Positions 1-10,960 are shown, numbered from the stretch's first letter. The stretch is 17,420 bases of DNA from an uncultured Porphyromonadaceae bacterium (GCA_900540625.1 UQGP01000045.1:1-17420); one strand, 5' to 3'. Notes: generated by a model from the letters alone, not told the origin. Made by a program: numbers and translations.

Positions 1-2
1 TG

Positions 3-75
3 TCGGGGTGAGAAGACTCGAACTTCCGACCTCCACGTCCCGAACGTGGCGCGCTGCCAACTGTGCTACACCCCG
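3..75 (-). tRNA. tRNA-Pro (anticodon CGG)
   Basis: Read on the minus strand this folds as a 73-nt cloverleaf. It has a 7-bp acceptor stem CGGGGTG/CACCCCG, an anticodon stem CCACG/CGTGG with loop TTCGGGA (anticodon CGG, reading CCG), and a T loop TTCGAGT. The CCA end is not encoded. The D stem GCAC/GCGC carries one A12-C23 mismatch, which is unusual but tolerated. It stands alone downstream of the lysis cassette and has its own promoter-like sequence about 60 bases upstream. Confidence 0.95.
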
Positions 76-137
76 AGCGTGCATACTTGGAAATCAGGCT
101 TGCCCTATGGTCATGCCTTCCTTCCCGTTGGTGGCTG

Positions 138-168
138 CAAAGGTACGCACTTTTTGCCGAATAAGCAA
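138..168 (-). promoter_or_regulatory. Bacteroidota-type promoter for tRNA-Pro
   Basis: On the minus strand a -33 element TTG (166-168) is followed by a 20-bp spacer and a -7 element TACCTTTG (138-145), matching the phylum consensus TAnnTTTG. It points at the tRNA-Pro gene about 60 bp downstream and lies after the end of the holin gene. The tRNA therefore probably has its own transcript rather than depending on read-through from the lysis genes. Confidence 0.75.
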
Positions 169-200
169 GATTTGGAGCAACTAATTTCGCGCAACTTTAG

Positions 201-226
201 ATAATATGCCCGCATAATATGCCCGC
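201..226. repeat. 13-bp perfect tandem duplication
   Basis: Two adjacent identical copies of ataatatgcccgc (201-213 and 214-226) lie just past the stop codon of the holin gene. I see no hairpin or T-run that would make this a terminator. Confidence 0.9.
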
Positions 227-239
227 ACGAGCATTGCTA

Positions 240-626
240 TCAATGACGGGAGGTCTTGTCGGCAATGAAGCGTTGCAATACTCGCGCCCACGGAGCATCG
301 TTGCAGGACGAAATATTCTCCAGAATGCTTACCAATTGCTGGAAGCACATATACGAAGCTGCTATGCCGGCTATATTTCCGGGCGTCACCCACGAGTCTA
401 TGGCGTGGCACAGCACTATCACCATAGCCGCATAGCCGAAGGTGCGCACGGCCCGACCGAGTCGATGAGATGACAGCCGTGCTTGTGCGCCGCGTACGCG
501 TCGGCTCAACATATATGCCGTCACGACATCGGTGCATACCAGGAGGGCAAAGACGCCCAGCACCGGGGCGATAGGCGCCAGCCACGAGGCCACAGCGCTT
601 AATATCAGTAGTATTGTATCTTTCAT
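240..626 (-). CDS. Phage-type holin, small membrane protein
   Basis: A 128-residue protein with a hydrophobic N-terminal half (about residues 5-38), a second membrane segment (about 63-80) and a third weakly hydrophobic stretch (about 84-102). The order is membrane segment, basic linker rich in Arg and Ser (SRRVRGAQARLSSHRLGR), then membrane segment. This resembles the phage holin family 4 / TcdE-like holins, which form holes in the inner membrane so that an endolysin can reach the cell wall. I recognise it by layout and by its place behind an amidase and a lipoprotein; no catalytic motif is expected. It starts 67 bp after the lipoprotein gene. An alternative is a generic small membrane protein of the Bacteroidales amidase-holin type with a role other than phage lysis. 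A different frame on the same strand is also open here but has no membrane pattern. Confidence 0.75.
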   Translation of the reverse strand: MKDTILLILSAVASWLAPIAPVLGVFALLVCTDVVTAYMLSRRVRGAQARLSSHRLGRAVRTFGYAAMVIVLCHAIDSWVTPGNIAGIAASYMCFQQLVSILENISSCNDAPWARVLQRFIADKTSRH

Positions 627-693
627 AGTCTTTCGATAATTGAGTTGTGTGTATTAGTTAGTCGATATTGGGTCTCGGATAATATTTGCGTCA

Positions 694-1140
694 TCAATTG
701 TCCGAAGTGCCGGCCTTTGTCTTCTTTACATATCTCAGCGTTACGACTGCAGCGGCAACGCCGAGGGCTACCGCGAGCAACCACCATGGACGCCGCCGAG
801 GACGTGTCACTATTTTTTGGGTCCGGGCGACAGTATGAGTCACGGTCGCGGTGTCGGACACTTGGATTTGTCGCACTTGCCGACGATTACGTCCTACGCG
901 TGCCTTGACTTTGGCGGCCGAGGCCGTGAGCGTTGCCGACCCTACCCGAAGGTTGACATCGCTGAGGCGCAGTTCAAGGTCGATAGAAATTGTATCACGC
1001 ACACTGTCACGTGCAGCTATATGTTCGGCTTTCTCGGTGTGATAGGCTTCCTGTTCTGTCGCAGTTTCGCGCTTGGTCCGGCATGCGACATTGGCAAGCA
1101 TCAATACGGCAATGGCTATATGTATTATGTAGCGTCTCAT
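694..1140 (-). CDS. Small lipoprotein with C-terminal membrane anchor, candidate unimolecular spanin
   Basis: A 148-residue protein. It begins with a basic, hydrophobic signal peptide ending in ANVAC (Cys20), which looks like a lipobox with an unusual Asn at -3. A charged, Thr/Ala/Arg-rich periplasmic stretch of about 95 residues follows. It ends with one strong membrane segment at about 119-138 (from WWLLAVALGV) and a short basic tail. An outer-membrane lipid anchor at one end and an inner-membrane helix at the other is the known layout of unimolecular spanins, the phage proteins that fuse the two membranes in the last step of lysis. Its ATG overlaps the amidase stop codon (ATGA), so the two are translationally coupled, and the holin follows. 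I do not recognise a family, so the spanin role is inferred from layout and neighbours. A plain accessory lipoprotein is the alternative. Confidence 0.65.
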   Translation of the reverse strand: MRRYIIHIAIAVLMLANVACRTKRETATEQEAYHTEKAEHIAARDSVRDTISIDLELRLSDVNLRVGSATLTASAAKVKARVGRNRRQVRQIQVSDTATVTHTVARTQKIVTRPRRRPWWLLAVALGVAAAVVTLRYVKKTKAGTSDN

Positions 1141-1730
1141 AGTCCGGCGTATTCTTTGGTGGCATCAAAACAGGGGCACGCCTTGGGCGCGAAATCACGG
1201 TGACCGTATATGCGAGCCAAAGGATAGCGACGACGCAACTCGCCCAACAAGTGCAGTAGAGCCTTGCGCTGTGCCGGCGTGCGTGTGTCTTTGGGCCGTC
1301 CGGCGGCATCGGTTCCACCGACATAGCATACGCCTATGGAGCACCGGTTGAGACCTCGGCAATGAGCGCCTACAAGCGACTCGCTGCGTCCGTGTTCTAT
1401 TCGGCCGTCGAGGCGTACCACAAAGTGGTAGCCTATGCAGGCAAAACCTCGGCGGCGGTGATAGCGATCGATTTCGGCAGCGCTGACATCGCGGCCTTCG
1501 GGTGTCGCTGAGCAATGTACTATAATGTACGTGACTTTGCCTAAGGGCTTCACATCGGCACCTATCCCCTCGCATCCTCCGGACCGAGAGACATCCGGTA
1601 CTTCGGCCTTTTCGAACAAGGCTGTGCCCGATTCGACGTTCTGCTTTGTGCCTTTTACGGCATCTTGTGTTTTGGTTTTCATAGCATCCGGCGTTTGGTT
1701 TTTCATGGCATCCGGTGTTTGGGCTTTCAT
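1137..1730 (-). CDS. N-acetylmuramoyl-L-alanine amidase, T7-lysozyme type (endolysin)
   Basis: A 197-residue zinc amidase (Amidase_2 / PGRP fold) that cuts the bond between N-acetylmuramic acid and L-alanine in peptidoglycan. The catalytic domain starts near residue 64 with YIIVHCSATP. Zinc ligands by analogy with T7 lysozyme are His72, His177 and Cys185; Tyr101 (GYHFVV) and Lys183 match the catalytic Tyr and Lys. The segment HRDFAPKACPCFD has the same His-Lys-Cys spacing as T7 lysozyme. There is no signal peptide, as expected for a holin-dependent endolysin. Residues 1-32 are an odd, low-complexity prefix of 8-residue repeats (MKAQTPDA, MKNQTPDA, MKTKTQDA), each starting with Met, so the true start could be residue 1, 9 or 17. 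It is the first gene of the cassette and overlaps the lipoprotein gene by 4 bp. Confidence 0.92.
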   Translation of the reverse strand: MKAQTPDAMKNQTPDAMKTKTQDAVKGTKQNVESGTALFEKAEVPDVSRSGGCEGIGADVKPLGKVTYIIVHCSATPEGRDVSAAEIDRYHRRRGFACIGYHFVVRLDGRIEHGRSESLVGAHCRGLNRCSIGVCYVGGTDAAGRPKDTRTPAQRKALLHLLGELRRRYPLARIYGHRDFAPKACPCFDATKEYAGL

Positions 1731-1754
1731 GGCATTATGCGTTTTGGTGATTAA
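1635..1754 (-). repeat. 24-bp tandem repeats spanning the amidase start
   Basis: Three clear 24-bp units (1707-1730, 1683-1706, 1659-1682) encode MKAQTPDA, MKNQTPDA and MKTKTQDA. A decayed unit follows at 1635-1658 (VKGTKQNV). Another decayed unit at 1731-1754 lies upstream of the first ATG, matches at about 14 of 24 bases, and stays in frame. Each good unit begins with an ATG. Confidence 0.85.
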
Positions 1755-1791
1755 TCTTGAGGCGACAAATGCGCTACCTCTATTGTCACTG

Positions 1792-1799
1792 CAAAGTTA
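1792..1799 (-). promoter_or_regulatory. Possible -7 element for the lysis cassette
   Basis: On the minus strand TAACTTTG fits the Bacteroidota -7 consensus TAnnTTTG about 62 bp upstream of the amidase ATG. The nearest TTG upstream is 26 bp away, longer than the usual spacer, so the -33 element is weak or absent. It lies downstream of the rpoC terminator, which would make the cassette an independent transcript. Confidence 0.5.
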
Positions 1800-1913
1800 G
1801 CCGGTGTAACGCCATCCCATACTGCCAATGGCGTCTACCCCACCCCATCGCCTCATCCGCCGAAGGACCGCCCACACAACAATCACAAAATCAGTAATAT
1901 ATCGCCCACATCA

Positions 1914-1989
1914 GCCCCTAAAGCCCCTAAGAACCTTAAAGTCCCTAAGGACCTTAAAGTCCCAAAAGTCCCTAACCCGTCCAAAAGTC
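1914..1989. repeat. Short intergenic repeats, 18-bp unit
   Basis: Two near-identical 18-bp units, cctaagaaccttaaagtc (1926-1943) and cctaaggaccttaaagtc (1944-1961), are flanked by decayed copies (gcccctaaa, gtcccaaaagtccct, gtccaaaagtcgg). Units contain the small inverted repeat GGAC...GTCC. This low-complexity array sits between the rpoC terminator and the cassette promoter and has no coding sense. Confidence 0.8.
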
Positions 1990-2013
1990 GGATTAAACGC
2001 ATTTCCGGCCGCC

Positions 2014-2056
2014 TAAAAAGCATGAGGGCGGCATCCGCTAACGGATGCCGCCCTCA
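2014..2056 (-). terminator. Rho-independent terminator of the rpoC operon
   Basis: On the minus strand a perfect 15-bp stem (2042-2056 with 2023-2037) closes a 4-base loop TTAG and is followed by GCTTTTTAGG. It lies about 45 bases after the rpoC stop and should end the long tuf-rpoC transcript, separating it from the lysis genes. Confidence 0.95.
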
Positions 2057-2102
2057 CAAGTTATGGCGGTAGGATTATGCCCTCAAGGGGCAAATCACGG
2101 TA

Positions 2103-6470
<4,368 letters not shown>

Positions 6471-6524
6471 ATATGGTTGTATCTTATTTTCGGTGTATGG
6501 ATGTTGTGCTGAGGAGTGAATTTT

Positions 6525-6554
6525 GTTGCCGGACCGGGCTTCCGGACCGGCAAC
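6525..6554 (-). other. Intercistronic hairpin between rpoB and rpoC
   Basis: On the transcribed strand an 8-bp stem GTTGCCGG/CCGGCAAC, one T-T mismatch and a further 4-bp CCGG/CCGG stem close the loop AAGC. No U-run follows (AAAATTC), so it is not a terminator. It more likely marks an RNA processing or stability element in the 110-bp gap. Confidence 0.7.
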
Positions 6555-6580
6555 TTATATGACGTGTGTCAGAGGACTTG

Positions 6581-9500
6581 TTACGGTTCGAGGTTGACAC
6601 TCAGGCCCAGACCGCGAAGCTCGTGCAGAAGCACATTGAGCGATTCGGGGATGCCGGGCGTGGGCATCGGCTCGCCTTTGACGATGGCTTCGTAGGCCTT
6701 GGAACGGCCGTTGACATCGTCGGACTTGATGGTCAGGATTTCCTGCAGGATGTGGGAGGCGCCGAAGGCTTCGAGCGCCCAAACTTCCATCTCGCCGAAG
6801 CGCTGACCGCCGAACTGTGCCTTACCACCCAGAGGTTGCTGGGTTATCAGCGAGTACGGGCCTATGGAGCGAGCGTGCATCTTGTCTTCGACCATGTGGC
6901 CGAGTTTGAGCATGTAGATGACACCTACGGTGGCGGGTTGGTCAAAGCGTTCGCCGGTACCGCCGTCATACAGATAGGTCTTGCCATAACGCGGCAGGCC
7001 GGCCTTATCGGTCCATTCGTTGAGGTCGTCAAGGGTGGCGCCATCGAAAATCGGCGTTGCGAATTTCTCGTCGAGGACGCGTCCGGCCCAGCCTAAAACG
7101 GTCTCGAAAATCTGACCAAGGTTCATACGCGAAGGCACACCCAGAGGGTTGAGGCAGATGTCCACCGGAGTACCGTCCTCAAGGAAGGGCATATCTTCTT
7201 GACGCACAATGCGCGATACGATACCCTTATTACCGTGACGTCCGGCCATCTTGTCACCGACGCTAATCTTACGCTTCTTGGCGATGTATACCTTGGCTAT
7301 CTGCATGATGCCGGAGGGAAGGTCATCACCGATGGTGAGGTCGAACTTGCGACGACGCAGTTGTGTATCCAGTTCCTTGGCTTTGCGCAGGTAGTTGACG
7401 ATGGTACGACGTATCAGGTCGTTCTTATGAGCATCGGTGGTCCATTTGCTCAGGTTGACGGTGTCGAAATTGATTTCGCGGAGCACACCGGCGGTGAATT
7501 TCTCGCCCTTGGGGATGATGTCTACTCCGAGGAAGTCCTTGACACCCTGGCTGGTGCGGTTGCCGATAAGCGATGTAAGCTTATTGATAAGTACGGTCTT
7601 CAGCTCTTCGGCCTTGGCGTTGTACTCTTCGTCAAGTTTGGGCATAAGCGCGGCGGCGGCACGTGCTTGCTTTTTGCTCGCTTTGCTGAAGAGGTTTGTG
7701 CCGATTACTACGCCCTTGAGCGAAGGTGTGGCCTTGAGCGAAGCGTCCTTGACATCGCCGGCTTTGTCGCCGAAGATGGCACGCAAGAGTTTCTCCTCGG
7801 GGGTGGGATCGGACTCGCCCTTAGGCGTAATCTTACCGATCATAATATCGCCGGGAATGACGTGCGCACCCACACGGATGATACCGCGTTCGTCGAGATC
7901 CTTGGTTGCATCCTCGCTGACGTTGGGTATATCGTTGGTCAGTTCCTCGAGACCGCGCTTGGTCTCGCGCACTTCCAGCGAGTATTCGTCTACGTGTACA
8001 CTTGTGAGGATGTCCTCGCGTACGACGCGCTCGTTGAGCACAATGGCATCCTCGTAGTTGTAACCCTTCCAGGGCATAAATGCCACCTTGAGGTTGCGAC
8101 CGAGTGCCAATTCACCGTTTTCGCTGGAATAGCCTTCGGTGAGTATATCACCCTTCTCGACGCGCTGGCCTTTGGTGCAGATAGGACGCAGGTCGATGGT
8201 GGTGCTTTGGTTGGTCTTGCGGAATTTGGGAAGATGATATTCCTTGACTGCATCGTCAAAGGATACGAATTCTTCGTCAGGCGTGCGCTCGTAGCGGATG
8301 CGGATGGTGGTGGCATCGACAAATTCGACAACACCGGGGCCTTCGGCGGCAATCTGCGTACGGCTGTCGCGAACCAATTGGCCCTCGATACCGGTACCGA
8401 CGATAGGCGATTCGCTGCGCATCAGGGGCACTGCCTGGCGCATCATGTTCGATCCCATAAGTGCACGGTTGGCATCATCGTGCTCCAGGAACGGAATCAA
8501 AGATGCAGCGATAGAAGCTATCTGTGTAGGCGAAACGTCCATCAGTTCGACTTCCTGAGGCGATACAACGGGGAAGTCGGCGTCCAGACGGGCCTTAATC
8601 TTGTCATTAGTGAATGTTCCGTCTTCATTGACGGGAGCGTTACCCTGAGCTATAATCTTGCCTTCCTCGATTTCGGCAGTCATGTAGACCACCTCATCGT
8701 TCTTCAGGTTGACACGACCGTTCTCGACCTTGCGGTACGGAGTTTCGATAAATCCGAGGTCGTTGATCTTGGCATACACGCACAACGAGCTGATAAGACC
8801 GATGTTAGGTCCTTCAGGAGTCTCGATGGGGCACAGACGGCCGTAGTGAGTGTAGTGTACGTCGCGCACCTCGAAGCCGGCACGTTCGCGCGACAGACCG
8901 CCGGGGCCTAACGCCGACATACGACGCTTGTGCGTAATCTCGGCCAGAGGATTGGTCTGGTCCATGAATTGCGACAAAGCGTTGGTGCCGAAGAAGGTGT
9001 TGATGACCGACGAAATGGTCTTGGCGTTGATCAGGTCTATGGGCGTGAAGGTCTCGTTGTCACGGACATTCATACGTTCGCGGATGGTACGTGCCATACG
9101 CGCCAGACCGACACCGAATTGGTTGTAGAGCTGCTCGCCGACGGTACGTACGCGACGGTTGCTCAAGTGGTCAATGTCATCTACATCCGTCTTGCTGTTG
9201 ATAAGCTCGATCAGATATTTTATGATGGCTACGATGTCTTCTTTGGTCAGTACCTTGACATCGATAGGAATGCTCAGGTTGAGTTTTTTGTTGATGCGAT
9301 AACGACCTACATCACCGAGGTCATAACGCTTTTCGCTGAAGAAAAGGTTGGTGATAACCTCGCGAGCGGTGGCATCATCCGGAGCTTCGGCGTTGCGCAG
9401 CTGACGATAGATGTGGCGTATGGCCTCAGCCTCCGTATTGGTGGGATCCTTGTGCAAGGTGTTGAAGATGATGGCGTAATCGCTGGGCGACACGTCGGCA

Positions 9501-10396
9501 CGCTGCAACATGATGGTGGACACGCCTGCATCAAGAATCATATCAATGTGTTCCTCGGTCAGCTCGGTCTCACGGTCAATCACCGGATCGGTACGTTCCA
9601 GCGAGGTCAACTCACCGGTATCGGGGTCTACCATATCCTCGGTCCATTTCTTCAGGACAACGGCGGCAAGACGACGATGCTCGGCCACGGCTTTCTTCAA
9701 GTTGGTCTTATTGACCTTCACTTCTTCGGCCGGAGCAAAGATTTCGATGATATCCTTTTCGTTTTCAAAGCCTATGGCACGCAGAAGAGTCGTTACGGGC
9801 AACTTCTTCTTGCGGTCGATATAGGCGTACATCACATTATTGATGTCAGTAGCGAACTCAATCCACGAACCGCGGAACGGGATGATACGCGCGCTATAAA
9901 GTTTGGTACCGTTGGCATGGGTGCTCTGTCCGAAGAATACGCCCGGCGAACGGTGCAACTGCGAAACGACTACGCGCTCGGCACCATTGATGACAAAGGT
10001 GCCCTTCTCGGTCATATAAGGAATAGGTCCGAGATACACGTCTTGTATCACGGTGTCAAAATCCTCGTGGTCGGGGTCGGTACAGTAAAGTTTAAGCTTG
10101 GCTTTCAAAGGCACACTGTAGGTCAGACCGCGCTCAAGGCACTCATCTATAGAATACCGCGGCGGGTCAATGTAGTAGTCCAGGAACTCGAGCACAAAGC
10201 TGTTGCGCGTATCCACGATGGGGAAGTTCTCGGAGAACACCTTATACAGGCCTTCGTTATTTCGTTTTTCGGGAGGGGTGTCCAGCTGCAAAAAGTCTTG
10301 GAAGGACTTCAGCTGTACCTCCAAAAAGTCGGGATAAGGAAGAGGATTCTTTACCGACGCAAAATTAACACGGGGTTTTGTTGTTGGTACTGACAT
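6581..10396 (-). CDS. rpoB: DNA-directed RNA polymerase beta subunit
   Basis: A 1271-residue RNA polymerase beta subunit. The rifampicin-binding cluster is near 470-505: ALSQFMDQTNPL, then ITHKRRMSALGPGG. Asp479, His489 and Ser494 are equivalent to E. coli Asp516, His526 and Ser531, so the classical resistance positions are wild type. It is followed by ETPEGPNIGLI. Further on are GDKMAGRHGNKG and, near the C-terminus, KAQFGGQRFGEMEVWALEAF, which contacts beta'. It is transcribed with rpoC 110 bp downstream. Unusually, it is preceded by a 564-bp non-coding gap after rplL that contains an attenuator-like hairpin and other structures, so polymerase expression can be set apart from the ribosomal proteins upstream. 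The start MSVPTTKPRV fits the family. No disruption seen. Confidence 0.99.
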   Translation of the reverse strand: MSVPTTKPRVNFASVKNPLPYPDFLEVQLKSFQDFLQLDTPPEKRNNEGLYKVFSENFPIVDTRNSFVLEFLDYYIDPPRYSIDECLERGLTYSVPLKAKLKLYCTDPDHEDFDTVIQDVYLGPIPYMTEKGTFVINGAERVVVSQLHRSPGVFFGQSTHANGTKLYSARIIPFRGSWIEFATDINNVMYAYIDRKKKLPVTTLLRAIGFENEKDIIEIFAPAEEVKVNKTNLKKAVAEHRRLAAVVLKKWTEDMVDPDTGELTSLERTDPVIDRETELTEEHIDMILDAGVSTIMLQRADVSPSDYAIIFNTLHKDPTNTEAEAIRHIYRQLRNAEAPDDATAREVITNLFFSEKRYDLGDVGRYRINKKLNLSIPIDVKVLTKEDIVAIIKYLIELINSKTDVDDIDHLSNRRVRTVGEQLYNQFGVGLARMARTIRERMNVRDNETFTPIDLINAKTISSVINTFFGTNALSQFMDQTNPLAEITHKRRMSALGPGGLSRERAGFEVRDVHYTHYGRLCPIETPEGPNIGLISSLCVYAKINDLGFIETPYRKVENGRVNLKNDEVVYMTAEIEEGKIIAQGNAPVNEDGTFTNDKIKARLDADFPVVSPQEVELMDVSPTQIASIAASLIPFLEHDDANRALMGSNMMRQAVPLMRSESPIVGTGIEGQLVRDSRTQIAAEGPGVVEFVDATTIRIRYERTPDEEFVSFDDAVKEYHLPKFRKTNQSTTIDLRPICTKGQRVEKGDILTEGYSSENGELALGRNLKVAFMPWKGYNYEDAIVLNERVVREDILTSVHVDEYSLEVRETKRGLEELTNDIPNVSEDATKDLDERGIIRVGAHVIPGDIMIGKITPKGESDPTPEEKLLRAIFGDKAGDVKDASLKATPSLKGVVIGTNLFSKASKKQARAAAALMPKLDEEYNAKAEELKTVLINKLTSLIGNRTSQGVKDFLGVDIIPKGEKFTAGVLREINFDTVNLSKWTTDAHKNDLIRRTIVNYLRKAKELDTQLRRRKFDLTIGDDLPSGIMQIAKVYIAKKRKISVGDKMAGRHGNKGIVSRIVRQEDMPFLEDGTPVDICLNPLGVPSRMNLGQIFETVLGWAGRVLDEKFATPIFDGATLDDLNEWTDKAGLPRYGKTYLYDGGTGERFDQPATVGVIYMLKLGHMVEDKMHARSIGPYSLITQQPLGGKAQFGGQRFGEMEVWALEAFGASHILQEILTIKSDDVNGRSKAYEAIVKGEPMPTPGIPESLNVLLHELRGLGLSVNLEP

Positions 10397-10538
10397 CTAT
10401 GGTTGGTGATAATTAGGAGGAACTCAGATTACATATAACTCGCCGCTGTATTGTGACTATATGTTTATGCCTTCACTGCGGCATCGACCGTCCGCGACCT
10501 GTCAATTTCGACGGATATATACGAGTACAAACACGCCA

Positions 10539-10574
10539 TATTATGCCCTGACGCATCAGCTTCGGGACATAATA
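10539..10574 (-). other. Nested hairpin in the rpoB leader with a strand-specific G-U pair
   Basis: On the minus strand the outer stem TATTATGTCC pairs with GGGCATAATA, including one U-G wobble. The same position on the plus strand would be a C-A mismatch, so the fold favours the transcribed strand. Inside it, CTGA/TCAG closes the tetraloop TGCG, with unpaired bases on the 5' side. Confidence 0.65.
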
Positions 10575-10785
10575 CTGCCGCGTTATGTATGGTCCGCCTT
10601 CTCGTAATATTTACAGGCACTGACCGGGTCTTTTGAATCATCTTGTCGATTCGACGTGGCGAGTTGAGCTTCTGTTTATAATCGTGCCGGCTTTGCGCTG
10701 CGGGTCTTACGTCCGTGACATCCTGTCCGCTACACTTCGACGAAAGTTTCTCACTTTCTCTATCGTTTTTCGAACAGGCCCCTGC

Positions 10786-10825
10786 GCGTACCCCCGGGGG
10801 CCTTAACCCCCGGGAGGCGGTACGC
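10786..10825 (-). other. Very GC-rich compound hairpin in the rpoB leader
   Basis: The outer stem GCGTACC/GGTACGC (7 bp) and the inner stem CCCGGGGG/CCCCCGGG (8 bp) close a 6-base loop, with a 4-base bulge (GCCT on the transcribed strand) on one side. No U-run follows, so it is not a terminator. It resembles a long RNase III-type processing stem or a pause structure. Confidence 0.75.
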
Positions 10826-10894
10826 AAGGACTGCCACTGCTGTATCCGCTTGCACGGCTACCGGCATTCTGTGGCCAGTCTCTAAATGAATTAG

Positions 10895-10937
10895 ACACAA
10901 AAGGTTAAGAACCGACCCTTAACGGGGATTCTTAACC
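10895..10937 (-). terminator. Attenuator-like hairpin after rplL
   Basis: On the transcribed strand the 9-bp perfect stem GGTTAAGAA/TTCTTAACC encloses a further CCCC/GGG pairing and is followed by TTTTGTGTC. It begins about 23 bases after the rplL stop. The short U-run suggests partial termination, as with the known rplL-rpoB attenuator of E. coli, lowering rpoBC relative to L12. The E. coli parallel is established knowledge; function here is inferred. Confidence 0.75.
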
Positions 10938-10960
10938 TATTTACCTGATAGTCAGGTATA

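Larger units (their letters stand above)
10397..10960 (-). other. Structured rplL-rpoB leader region, 564 bp without a gene
   Basis: No convincing gene lies here. On the transcribed strand, in order from rplL, it holds a tiny hairpin CCTGA/TCAGG (10944-10956), an attenuator-like hairpin (10903-10937), a GC-rich compound hairpin (10786-10825), a hairpin with a strand-specific G-U pair (10539-10574) and a smaller stem ATGCC/GGCAT (10467-10484). I see no good TAnnTTTG promoter, so rpoBC probably depends on read-through from the upstream operon. A role in attenuation, processing or feedback by RNA polymerase is inferred from position. Confidence 0.7.

Noticed and set aside
181..585. Alternative minus-strand frame of 134 codons over the holin gene
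   Set aside because: It lacks membrane segments and any recognisable pattern; the 240-626 frame explains the region.
1914..1989. Repeats considered as a CRISPR array
   Set aside because: Units are adjacent and decayed with no unique spacers, and no cas genes are in view.
1828..2016. Plus-strand frame of 62 codons over the intergenic repeats
   Set aside because: The product only reflects the 18-bp repeats (LRTLKSLRTLKS) and has no other support.
7199..8911. Long plus-strand open frame (570 codons) opposite rpoB
   Set aside because: Antisense shadow of rpoB; no family resemblance.
8930..10393. Long plus-strand open frame (487 codons) opposite rpoB
   Set aside because: Antisense shadow of rpoB that ends near the rpoB start; no family resemblance.
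10465..10827. A 120-codon minus-strand frame in the rplL-rpoB gap
   Set aside because: Arg-rich, low-quality composition, no recognisable domain, and it runs through several hairpins that better explain the region as structured RNA.
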